A stretch of 16,509 nucleotides of DNA from CAZDBA01 sp964503615 (GTDB lineage: Bacteria > Planctomycetota > Planctomycetia > Pirellulales > Pirellulaceae). How positions within the stretch are numbered: position 1 is the stretch's first letter; each line of letters opens with the position of its first letter. Position numbers and translations under genes: made by a program. Location of the stretch: the NCBI GenBank assembly GCA_964503615.1, contig CAZDBA010000114.1:1-16509 (forward strand), written 5' to 3'. Below the pieces are notes generated by a model, which was given only the letters and a program-made list of their open reading frames with translations, had not been told where the DNA came from and searched no databases. Below, piece by piece: positions 1-6,543 of the stretch.

Positions 1-803
1 CTGCATTTTCGCAAAAACGAATCGACAGCCGCGTTGAATTTCTCTGGCTGCTCCAAAGGTGACATATGTCCCGCCGACGGAATCTCGACATAGCTTGCGT
101 TTGAGATTTGGCAAGCCATCTCTCGCATCTCCTCAGGCGGTGTGATCACATCATCGGTCCCACAGACAACGAGTGTGGGTTGAGCAATCTCACTCAGCAT
201 CCCACTCATGTTTGGCCGCACCGACATTCCTAACTGGGCGGCTGCCACCGAACGCGGATCGCAGGCAGCAATCACGGCTCTCAATTCCGCTTCCAAACCG
301 TCTTCGGATTCCGACGAAAGTAGCTTGAGTGGCATCTGGTAGGCCAGCTCACGAATCCCATGCTTGAGAACCTGCCCCGCCAACAACCTCCGCCCCCGCG
401 CGGTTTTTTCGTCGTCCGCTCCGGATCGAGTGTTTGTGAGGATCAACGAATCGACCAAATGACCGTGAGTGGCAAGCAATTGCCAACCGATATAACCGCC
501 CATCGAAAGTCCGCAAAACGTAACCGGCGCGACAGGAGCCAAAGTCTCGATCAGCTCGACTAGATCTGCGGCATAGTCCTGCATCGTAATCTGCTCGGCA
601 TCATCTACAGAGCTGTTGCCAAAACCGCGAAGGTCAGGAGCAACGACTTGCATCGTTTTTGAGAAGAAGTCGATCTGGTGCCGCCACATTTGATGGTTCA
701 GAGGAAAACCATGCACTAACAGTAACGTGGGACCTTCGCCAGCGATCGTGACTTTCATGCGACAGCCACGTATCAAAAACTCTTTAACCAAACTTGCGCC
801 CAT
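1..803 (-). CDS. Alpha/beta hydrolase, 3-oxoadipate enol-lactonase-like (partial, runs off left edge)
   Basis: The frame is open from an ATG at 803 to the window edge (267 codons); only the last few residues are probably missing. Visible motifs fit a single-domain alpha/beta hydrolase: the oxyanion-hole region HGFPLNHQMW near residue 31, the nucleophile elbow GLSMGG with Ser100, the acid strand VVCGTDDVITP (Asp217/218) and the catalytic His in GHMSPLEQP (His246). The nearest known types are PcaD-like enol-lactonases and related esterases, but the substrate cannot be read from sequence. The ATG directly follows the TGA of the DUF2752 gene (TGAATG), so it is probably translated by re-initiation as the last visible gene of the TrkH operon. 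An internal ATG at codon 16 is an alternative start. Confidence 0.88.
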   Translation of the reverse strand, partial: MGASLVKEFLIRGCRMKVTIAGEGPTLLLVHGFPLNHQMWRHQIDFFSKTMQVVAPDLRGFGNSSVDDAEQITMQDYAADLVELIETLAPVAPVTFCGLSMGGYIGWQLLATHGHLVDSLILTNTRSGADDEKTARGRRLLAGQVLKHGIRELAYQMPLKLLSSESEDGLEAELRAVIAACDPRSVAAAQLGMSVRPNMSGMLSEIAQPTLVVCGTDDVITPPEEMREMACQISNASYVEIPSAGHMSPLEQPEKFNAAVDSFLRKC

Positions 804-1292
804 TCAGAATTCCCAAACCCCGCTACTCATTCGAATCAACCATTGCACAATTAAAGCGATGGCACAAATTACCATCGGCAAATAGCTCCAAAGCGTTCGA
901 ATTTCAGGCAAGTTTTTTCTAATTCGCGATATCTGAAACGCCCGCCAGGGAACTTGCATCCAAACAAAACCGTAAACCAAGAACGACGCTGCGTTCGTGT
1001 TCCAAGCTTGTTTGAATTTTCCGTGGCTGATTGCGATAAACGAACGAGTCAATCCGCATCCGGGGCAACTGATCCCGAACGTCATGCGAGAACCACAAGA
1101 CTGAGGCAGTGGAGTATTAGACCAAGGCAAATAAACAAACTCACTGGAACCTCTCAGAGAATTCGACTGTCCACCCGTGCGCATCGAAAACGAAAGCAGA
1201 ACAATTACCACTGCCGCACATAAAAAAAACAGATGCGGCAGGAGTAACTGCCAAACGGTCGGTGGTGAATAAGATTCCGAGGGTGAGGTCAC
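804..1292 (-). CDS. DUF2752 family membrane protein
   Basis: A protein of about 162 residues with three hydrophobic segments: one near the N-terminus and two in the C-terminal half. The diagnostic motif CPGCGLTRSF of the DUF2752 family sits mid-protein, preceded by a conserved-looking LPQSC cysteine. The family has no established function; the cysteines suggest a metal or redox site, which is inference. I chose the GTG at 1292 because it overlaps the TrkH stop as GTGA, a usual translational-coupling arrangement. A TTG at 1304 would add four residues. No strong Shine-Dalgarno is visible, consistent with coupling to TrkH. It is followed without a gap by the alpha/beta hydrolase gene. Confidence 0.85.
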   Translation of the reverse strand: MTSPSESYSPPTVWQLLLPHLFFLCAAVVIVLLSFSMRTGGQSNSLRGSSEFVYLPWSNTPLPQSCGSRMTFGISCPGCGLTRSFIAISHGKFKQAWNTNAASFLVYGFVWMQVPWRAFQISRIRKNLPEIRTLWSYLPMVICAIALIVQWLIRMSSGVWEF

Positions 1293-3208
1293 TGATCGCG
1301 CCAAAAAGCCGGAATAAGTAAAACAAGAACCGGGAAAATCTCCAACCGGCCCAGCATCATCAAAACACTGAACAGCAGCTTTGTCAAACTGCTAAAGTTC
1401 GCATAGTTTCGAGTAGCACCGACTTCACCCAATCCTGGGCCGATATTGTTTAACGTCGAAGCCACCGCGCTGGCAGAATCGATCAACTTGTGTGACGGAT
1501 CCGCTCCCCAAGTGTTATCCGGTTCGATCATCACAACGCACAGGAAACTCAACGCGAATATTAGTGCGATCAATCCGAAGTAAACCAAAATCCCCATGGG
1601 CAAAGTTTTATCTTCTACCGGTTTGCCGCCCACTCTCAGTAGACGGACTACCTTCGGCTGAAAAGCATGGTCGACTCGCATTCCGAGGATTTTGACCGCC
1701 ATCAAATGACGAATTACTTTCATGCCGCCGCCGGTACTGCCCGCACATCCGCCGACAAACATCAAAACCAGTAGCGCAGCCCGCCCAGTCTGATTCCACT
1801 GATCGAAGTCGTTAGTTCCGAAACCGGTCGTCGTGATTATGGAGACAACTTGAAACAAACCGTAACGGACCGATTCGCGAAACGTCCCGAACCCGTCATC
1901 CCCCGATACCATTCCAAACGCGATGACAACGGCCGAAACAACAAAGATAATTCCGAAGTACGTTTTGAACTCTGCGTCAGCAAACAGCTTTTGCGGTTTT
2001 CCAATCAGTATGAAAAACAGCAAAGTAAAATTCGTTCCCGCCAGGACCATAAATAGAATCGTTACGTACTCGACCGCTTCTCCGTTGATTCCGGCCAATG
2101 ATTCGAAGTGGCCCAAACTGGCGTTGTAGGTGCTAAAGCCACCCGTGGCCATCGTCGCAAAAGCATGGCAGATCGAATCGTAGATCGTCATCCCAAGTAC
2201 GAGATAGGTAATGACCAGAATCAAATTCAGTCCCAGATAGATCGCGCCAAACAACCATGCCGTATGTTGCATCCGTGAAGTGTAACCATCATGCGTCGGA
2301 CCTGGCATCTCGGTTCGCATCAGCGCCTTGCCTGCCGACCCTTGGCCGAGGATCACGACAAACAGAACGATAATCCCCATCCCACCCAAAAAATGTGTAC
2401 TGGCTCGCCAGAACAAGATGCAATGCGGAACCAGGAAAGAATCTTCCAGGTCCGTAATCACCGTCGCCCCTGTCGTACTGAACCCTGACTGAGACTCAAA
2501 CAAGGCATCAGCGACGGTCATCGGCACCCAAGCCAACCGGTAGTTTGCCACACGATCGGCAGGCAGATTCTTACGTGATTCGCTGTTAAGTGTCTGACCG
2601 GGGCCCAGCAACAAATGGTCCCAAGGTGCGGATTGGACCAAGCTTGCGAAAACGGCTTTCGAATCTGGCTGAGAAGGATCATCTGAGAGGAGTAGCGAAT
2701 CAAATTGCTCTTCGGAAAGCCCCTTTGCTCCCGCCTCACATAGAGCGTCAATAACTGCGAACTGATTTTCATCAATTGCTTCGCCGTTCAGATCGACGAA
2801 CTCCCACGATCGCCAAAACTGATATTGGGGGCAGACGACCGCGACACTGCCATCGGCTTCAAAAGTTCGAACAGCCGGCCCCCTTACCGTTCCGCTTAAC
2901 AGGTACGGCAATGCACCCAAAACCGTTGCCAGGATCCAACTGAGCCCAACCACAGCCATCGCCTCTTTTCGATAGAGCGCCCCTGAGCTGTTGCGGCCCA
3001 AGTACAGCAACCCTCCCCCCACTGCAAACGAGATCAGCACGCTAAAGATCAGCCCGATGAATCCGCGCGTTTCGAATTGCTGAGCTGCCAAGCGGGAGTC
3101 AGAGCGAATGCCATATACGGGGTTTGCCCAGAACAGGCTGAGCAACATAAACGCGCCGATTAGAATTGCCAGAATCCCCAGCAGCTTGAATAGCAGTCGA
3201 ATGTTCAT
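1289..3208 (-). CDS. trkH: TrkH/KtrB-type potassium uptake channel subunit
   Basis: Inner-membrane K+ translocating subunit of a Trk/Ktr system. With the ATG at 3208 it has 639 residues. All four selectivity-filter (P-loop) repeats are visible: SGFSTTGATV (about 241-250), ATGGFSTY (354-361), ITTTGFGTN (458-466) and TLNNIGPGLG (584-593). The usual GGCAGSTGGGMKVIRH segment lies before the last repeat and there are many hydrophobic helices. Unusual is a soluble stretch of roughly 125 residues (about 106-230), with two cysteines and many acidic residues, between the second helix pair and the first filter. Ordinary TrkH goes almost directly from one to the other. An in-frame upstream start at 3280 would add 24 polar residues overlapping the preceding gene; the start at 3208 leads straight into the first helix and is preferred. 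No trkA gene is seen in the window. Confidence 0.95.
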   Translation of the reverse strand: MNIRLLFKLLGILAILIGAFMLLSLFWANPVYGIRSDSRLAAQQFETRGFIGLIFSVLISFAVGGGLLYLGRNSSGALYRKEAMAVVGLSWILATVLGALPYLLSGTVRGPAVRTFEADGSVAVVCPQYQFWRSWEFVDLNGEAIDENQFAVIDALCEAGAKGLSEEQFDSLLLSDDPSQPDSKAVFASLVQSAPWDHLLLGPGQTLNSESRKNLPADRVANYRLAWVPMTVADALFESQSGFSTTGATVITDLEDSFLVPHCILFWRASTHFLGGMGIIVLFVVILGQGSAGKALMRTEMPGPTHDGYTSRMQHTAWLFGAIYLGLNLILVITYLVLGMTIYDSICHAFATMATGGFSTYNASLGHFESLAGINGEAVEYVTILFMVLAGTNFTLLFFILIGKPQKLFADAEFKTYFGIIFVVSAVVIAFGMVSGDDGFGTFRESVRYGLFQVVSIITTTGFGTNDFDQWNQTGRAALLVLMFVGGCAGSTGGGMKVIRHLMAVKILGMRVDHAFQPKVVRLLRVGGKPVEDKTLPMGILVYFGLIALIFALSFLCVVMIEPDNTWGADPSHKLIDSASAVASTLNNIGPGLGEVGATRNYANFSSLTKLLFSVLMMLGRLEIFPVLVLLIPAFWRDQ

Positions 3209-3221
3209 GCAAAGTTCCGAC

Positions 3222-3704
3222 TCACTCTTGTTCCGCTTCGACTGCTGAGGTTGAACTGTTGCCGGCAAACTTTGCCCCAATCAAAATAGCGATCGGGAAC
3301 ACACCCATCATGACGATCAACTTCAAACGCAATTCGTGAGGCACCTTCAACGCTGTTTGCAACAAACTGACGAACACGATTGCGGCCACAAAAATCGCAT
3401 GATTAAACTTTGCAAATGGCGAAATCCTACTGACCAGCCAGCCAACAAACGCACAAGTCATAGAGTGAAAGACGAGCAACATTAACCACAAACTTGTCGG
3501 CAGCGTGGTGTCCGGATCGGCAAACAACTCTTCAGGAGTTATATCTTTCTGGCTTAGCAATTCTGCAGTTTCGGGAAAGAAATTGATTACCAAAAGACCA
3601 GTCAACGTAAGCAAGTTGAATGCCGTAATGACATATGCCCCGCCAACAATTACAAAGCTCTTGAACAACACTCCCGGTGGTATTCGATAGGTTTCTTCTT
3701 CCAT
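3222..3704 (-). CDS. Four-helix membrane protein, first gene of the TrkH operon
   Basis: A 160-residue protein that I do not recognise as a named family. Hydrophobic segments lie at about residues 10-40, 71-92, 101-118 and 124-146. An acidic stretch (about 43-68) lies between the first and second segments, and the tail is polar and Glu-rich. The ATG at 3704 has a purine-rich GGAAAAGAG stretch upstream, and a good promoter lies immediately before it. The stop is 13 bases from the preferred TrkH start, so the two are very likely co-transcribed. Position suggests an accessory protein of the K+ channel, but that is inference from context only. Confidence 0.8.
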   Translation of the reverse strand: MEEETYRIPPGVLFKSFVIVGGAYVITAFNLLTLTGLLVINFFPETAELLSQKDITPEELFADPDTTLPTSLWLMLLVFHSMTCAFVGWLVSRISPFAKFNHAIFVAAIVFVSLLQTALKVPHELRLKLIVMMGVFPIAILIGAKFAGNSSTSAVEAEQE

Positions 3705-3730
3705 TACTCTTTTCCAAACACGATGTCGGC

Positions 3731-3759
3731 ATTCTAGATGTCAACGACCAAGTTGTCAG
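3731..3759 (-). promoter_or_regulatory. Sigma70-like promoter of the TrkH operon
   Basis: Reading on the minus strand, CTGACA (3759-3754) and TAGAAT (3736-3731) are each one base off the -35 and -10 consensus and are separated by exactly 17 bases. The predicted transcript would start near 3724, about 20 bases before the ATG at 3704. It lies between the terminator of the upstream lipoprotein unit and the membrane-protein gene. Placement and spacing support it; planctomycete promoter consensus is less certain than that of E. coli. Confidence 0.6.
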
Positions 3760-3764
3760 CGCAT

Positions 3765-3794
3765 AAAAACAGCCCGCTGGAAACAAGCGAGCTG
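3765..3794 (-). terminator. Rho-independent terminator after the lipoprotein unit
   Basis: On the minus strand, CAGCTCGCT (3794-3786) pairs with AGCGGGCTG (3778-3770) as a 9-bp stem with one G-U pair and a 7-base loop. A run of five T follows (3769-3765). It starts 38 bases after the stop of the lipoprotein gene at 3833 and separates that unit from the TrkH operon. Confidence 0.85.
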
Positions 3795-3832
3795 GAACAC
3801 CTCAACGGGTTTGTCAATTTTTCCTGCCGAAA

Positions 3833-4522
3833 CTAGCGCGGGCCCGTTTCAGCTGCGGGTTGTGCTGCGGTCCGAGCGTCGGGCAAGTCGGTGATCCGTT
3901 GAAACTGCATCACCGCATTGAATCCGGCTAAATCATCAGCAACCGGCGCTGGCATCACAAACTGGTCGCCATTGGGATAAAACTGAAACAGCCATTCGAG
4001 CGTCGTCGTGGTGCCATCCTCGGCCACTTCAACGACTTCGACAAATACATTTTCGTTTTCCTGTCGGACAACGCTCCAAGTTCCGCGTCCAGCAATTTGT
4101 CGAGGTTCGCCTTCAAAGATCACTTCGATGTTTTGTTCCATCGTGCGATCGGCATTGAACTCGACCCCCATTTTGGTCGAAAGGAAAAATTGGGCTGAGG
4201 CAAAAAGTTGATCGCTTGTCTCAGCATCAGCTTGTGAATCGATCGCCCGTTGAACTTGAGCCTCTTGCATCGCTGCACTCCCGAACCAAATCCCAACCAG
4301 TTTTTGCTCCGTAGTAGACAACGGTGGAACTGTGCTGGGAACCTTGCTCGACGGCTGCGCGACTTTGTCCTTCTCCTTTTGTTCCTGCTGCTTCTGTTGA
4401 TTGGGTTGCTTGTCTTTGGTGTCAGAGGACGAACAGCCGACCACCATAGAAATACCAAGCAACATAATTACGGCCAATCGGTTTGAACGGCCGATGAAGA
4501 ACGGTTTTAGACTTTCAGTCAC
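3833..4522 (-). CDS. Lipoprotein with C-terminal LVGxW/GTWxVV domain (229 aa)
   Basis: A predicted exported lipoprotein: basic N-region, hydrophobic stretch and VVGC lipobox with Cys30 as the likely lipidated residue. A very polar Lys/Gln/Glu linker (about 33-60) and a Pro/Ser stretch lead to a globular C-terminal domain that begins KLVGIWFG (about 74) and contains GRGTWSVV (145-152) and an aromatic strand near 177-182. The smaller lipoprotein encoded just upstream shares this order of motifs, so the two look like distant paralogues. The start is GTG at 4522, supported by an AAAGGA ribosome-binding site 8 bases upstream. The function is unknown; the short beta-rich pattern resembles small lipocalin-like lipoproteins, which is inference. 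A terminator follows. Confidence 0.82.
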   Translation of the reverse strand: MTESLKPFFIGRSNRLAVIMLLGISMVVGCSSSDTKDKQPNQQKQQEQKEKDKVAQPSSKVPSTVPPLSTTEQKLVGIWFGSAAMQEAQVQRAIDSQADAETSDQLFASAQFFLSTKMGVEFNADRTMEQNIEVIFEGEPRQIAGRGTWSVVRQENENVFVEVVEVAEDGTTTTLEWLFQFYPNGDQFVMPAPVADDLAGFNAVMQFQRITDLPDARTAAQPAAETGPR

Positions 4523-4742
4523 AGCGATATTCCTTTCTCACTTTAAGTAGTGAGTGGTTTGAAAAAATCCAACCTCGGTGTGTGGATTGCACAAAGTTGA
4601 GTATCGGATTTTTCAAAACCTCGTCATTACTTGTGGCCCAAAGTGCTGGCACTCGCCAAGAGCCACTTTCGTAAAACTCCAGATGGAAGGAGCCGTTGGA
4701 GAGATCACCAACAAAAGTCTGCCCTGCCTCCAGTATCCGCAT
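4515..4742 (-). CDS. Doubtful 75-residue ORF between the two lipoprotein genes
   Basis: The ATG at 4742 directly follows the TGA of the upstream lipoprotein gene (TGAATG), and the stop overlaps the GTG start of the next gene by 8 bases, an arrangement typical of coupled genes. The first half (GQTFVGDLSNGSFHLEFYES, then GSW) resembles a short beta-strand-rich domain with a Trp like that of its neighbours. The second half looks unlike coding sequence, uses rare codons (ATA, CTA, AGA) and contains the hairpin and ribosome-binding site of the next gene. It may be a decayed third copy of the lipoprotein domain, or chance. Confidence 0.25.
   Translation of the reverse strand: MRILEAGQTFVGDLSNGSFHLEFYESGSWRVPALWATSNDEVLKNPILNFVQSTHRGWIFSNHSLLKVRKEYRCD
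4531..4554 (-). promoter_or_regulatory. Ribosome-binding site with adjacent hairpin for the GTG-started lipoprotein
   Basis: The minus strand reads GAGAAAGGA (4539-4531) 8 bases before the GTG at 4522, which fixes that start. Immediately upstream, CTCACT (4554-4549) can pair with AGTGAG (4542-4537), a 6-bp hairpin whose right arm overlaps the first bases of the binding site. A role in translation is possible but unproven. Confidence 0.5.
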
Positions 4743-5195
4743 TCAATCGTGGCGGAATTTCAGCTTTTTTGTCGTGCCGGCCATATTCGGGGGCACCAAC
4801 TCGATCAGGTCCTCGGCGAGGAATTCGACCGCGTGTTCATTAGACTCACCGCCGATTTTGCACTCGATTTTTAGAATATTGGTTGCCTCATCAAAACCAA
4901 CGACTCGCCAGGTTCCTTGTTTCTCTGATTGAATGTTGCCGATCGAGGTCCGAGTGTAAAAACGTCCTCCTCCGCGAAAATCGAGAACCAGCTCGCTTTT
5001 CGGACCCAAATCAGCAACATCAGCGACTTGATTTTCCAATCGAGTCGGTTCTTCCAAGTGCCATTTTCCCACCAGCCGATGGCGGTCTGGACTTCCACAT
5101 CCACTGATGGCGACTACCGAAAGTGCTATCAATAAATGAAACAGGATTTGCAGTCGTCCTTGGCTGGATCGGCTTTGTTCAAAGCAATAATGCAT
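4743..5195 (-). CDS. Small lipoprotein with LVGxW/GTWxVV domain (150 aa)
   Basis: The N-terminus has a long n-region, a hydrophobic core (LIALSVVAI) and an ISGC lipobox with Cys33. The mature part is one small domain: RLVGKWHLEEP (40-50), a strand ELVLDFRGGGRFYTR (68-82), QGTWRVVGFDE (93-103), and a final strand LKFRHD. Spacing and key residues (LVG-W, GTW-VV) parallel the C-terminal domain of the 229-residue lipoprotein downstream, suggesting tandem duplication followed by divergence. I do not recognise a named family with certainty. The ATG at 5195 has no clear Shine-Dalgarno. It is the first gene of a short minus-strand unit ending at the 3765-3794 terminator. Confidence 0.8.
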   Translation of the reverse strand: MHYCFEQSRSSQGRLQILFHLLIALSVVAISGCGSPDRHRLVGKWHLEEPTRLENQVADVADLGPKSELVLDFRGGGRFYTRTSIGNIQSEKQGTWRVVGFDEATNILKIECKIGGESNEHAVEFLAEDLIELVPPNMAGTTKKLKFRHD

Positions 5196-5246
5196 TTAGT
5201 GGCTTTCAGCGAAAAGTATTGCGCCCGCGACACTCGTTCGCCAACA

Positions 5247-5389
5247 CGTTAAAGAGTTAAAGTTTAGTAATTATGCCGTTTTTTTTGATTATCGAAACCG
5301 TTTCGGTCGATACCCCCTTTAAGGACAAACAAACTTTAACGTAGCGGCTCTTTTACATCAGGGCCTTTCGGTTCGAAGCTCGCTACGTT
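5247..5389. repeat. Cluster of nested inverted repeats in the leader of the Cys-rich protein gene
   Basis: Within the 220-bp divergent spacer 5196-5415 there are several perfect inverted repeats. These are GTTAAAGTTT (5256-5265) with AAACTTTAAC (5331-5340), and CGTTAAAG (5247-5254) with CTTTAACG (5334-5341). AACGTAGCG (5338-5346) pairs with CGCTACGTT (5381-5389). The 13-bp palindrome CGAAACCGTTTCG lies at 5293-5305 and an 8-T run at 5279-5286. The right-hand arms overlap each other, so alternative pairings are mutually exclusive. This could be an operator region, a structured 5' leader, or both. Confidence 0.55.
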
Positions 5390-5415
5390 GACCCATTTGG
5401 GGCTAGAGGACAAGT

Positions 5416-6102
5416 ATGTTAAGCAACTCAATCAACTGGCTAATTGCTTCCGCAATTCTTGCAATGTGTGTAATTTCGGTCGGCTGCTGCGGACCTCAAG
5501 GTTGCGGTGTTGGCTGTGGTGCCCTCGCCGGTGGGTGCAACGATTGCGATGGAGCTTACTACGGAGCTCGGCCAGCCCCATGCGGGCCGATTGATCAGCT
5601 CCGTCAACTCAAACGTTCTTTGGTTTGTGGCGGCGGTTGCGGTGAAACGTACTATGGTGAGTGGATAAGCACACCACCAGACGCAAAAGATCCCTGCTAT
5701 GGTAATCAATTCGTAGGTGGAGCGACCAAGTGTACTCCGTTCTGCAATTCGGGCTGCCGTCCTGGTTTGGCCCTTGCTGCCGGCTTGTATGGCAAACGCT
5801 TTTGCGATGGCACAGAAAGTTGCGGCTGTGACTCCTGTGAAGTCAGCTACGGTGAAACCTATGTTGACAGCGGACCGGTTTACAGTAGCGGACCTGTTTC
5901 AGGCTGCTCAACTTGCGATCTTCGATCAAGTGGAATCCCTGCTCAGACACGAGTTGCCAACAACCAAGTCATGATGACCGAGCAACAATGGTTGGCTCGC
6001 CAGCAGATGCAAGAGACCACCCACCTGATTCAGGACAGCGGTCACGGAAACCAAATCCGCACAGCTCGAGCGGTAAATACCAACGGACGGGTCTACAAAT
6101 AG
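5416..6102 (+). CDS. Cysteine-rich secreted or surface protein (228 aa)
   Basis: An N-terminal hydrophobic segment (about residues 7-23) ends in SVGCC, either a signal-peptidase site or an imperfect lipobox at Cys24. The mature part is rich in Cys and Gly, with 20 cysteines in the first 167 residues, in patterns such as CGPQGCGVGC, GGCNDC, CGGGCGETYYGEW and CGCDSC. Short Gly-Glu-Thr-Tyr and Ser-Gly-Pro-Val motifs recur. The last 60 residues lack Cys and are Gln/Asn-rich and probably helical. A strong AGAGGA binding site (5405-5410) fixes the ATG. It is monocistronic with its own terminator. A disulfide-rich envelope protein is a reasonable inference; I do not recognise an enzyme fold. Confidence 0.82.
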   Translation: MLSNSINWLIASAILAMCVISVGCCGPQGCGVGCGALAGGCNDCDGAYYGARPAPCGPIDQLRQLKRSLVCGGGCGETYYGEWISTPPDAKDPCYGNQFVGGATKCTPFCNSGCRPGLALAAGLYGKRFCDGTESCGCDSCEVSYGETYVDSGPVYSSGPVSGCSTCDLRSSGIPAQTRVANNQVMMTEQQWLARQQMQETTHLIQDSGHGNQIRTARAVNTNGRVYK

Positions 6103-6134
6103 TCCATACAATTCAAACTGGAAACAGCCACGTG

Positions 6135-6171
6135 CGCCGATCGTTCTTTTCTAAGACGGTCGGCGTTTTTT
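6135..6171 (+). terminator. Rho-independent terminator after the Cys-rich protein gene
   Basis: CGCCGATCGT (6135-6144) pairs with ACGGTCGGCG (6156-6165), a 10-bp stem with one U-G pair and an 11-base loop, followed by six T (6166-6171). It starts 33 bases after the stop at 6102. In the opposite direction there is no T-run, so it should act mainly on the plus strand. Confidence 0.9.
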
Positions 6172-6195
6172 GGTATCCAGTTCGCTTTTGAAGCT

Positions 6196-6543
6196 CTAAC
6201 CGGGCGGCCAAGTCAGTTTTCGACCGCCAAGAATATGGAAGTGTAAGTGGTCGACCGATTGACCGCCATCGGCGCCGCAATTGGCAACGACTCGGTATCC
6301 ATTCTCTAAGCCAGCCTGTTCCGCGATCTGTTTGACTTTCGTCATCATGTGCCCCAATATTTCGGCATCCTCAGCCGTCGCTGCGGCGATGTTCTCGATC
6401 TCTTTCTTCGGGATCAACAAAATGTGCTTAGGGGCTTGGGGGCTAACGTCATGAAACGCCAAGCAGACGTCGTCCTGATAAACGATATCGGCTGGAATAT
6501 CGCCATCGATAATTTTTTTGAAGATCGTACGCTCGTCACTCAT
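6196..6543 (-). CDS. HIT family protein, HINT-type purine nucleotide phosphoramidase
   Basis: A 115-residue single-domain HIT protein. The histidine triad is intact: HLHFHILGG with His99, His101 and His103, the middle one being the nucleophile in the family. The N-terminal IFKKIIDGDIPADIVY segment, followed by a FHDVSPQAPKHILLIPK strand pair, is typical of bacterial HinT proteins, which hydrolyse AMP-linked phosphoramidates. The length matches the family. The ATG at 6543 overlaps the stop of the upstream Trm112-like gene as ATGA, so the two are co-translated. It ends at 6196, tail to tail with the Cys-rich protein gene and its terminator. Confidence 0.95.
   Translation of the reverse strand: MSDERTIFKKIIDGDIPADIVYQDDVCLAFHDVSPQAPKHILLIPKKEIENIAAATAEDAEILGHMMTKVKQIAEQAGLENGYRVVANCGADGGQSVDHLHFHILGGRKLTWPPG

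Noticed and set aside
954..1223. 89-codon plus-strand ORF opposite the DUF2752 gene
   Set aside because: It is antisense to a gene with a recognised motif, is Arg-rich and shows no domain.
4578..4932. Overlapping plus-strand ORFs opposite the lipoprotein genes
   Set aside because: They run antisense to the better supported minus-strand unit, lack binding sites and have no recognisable features.
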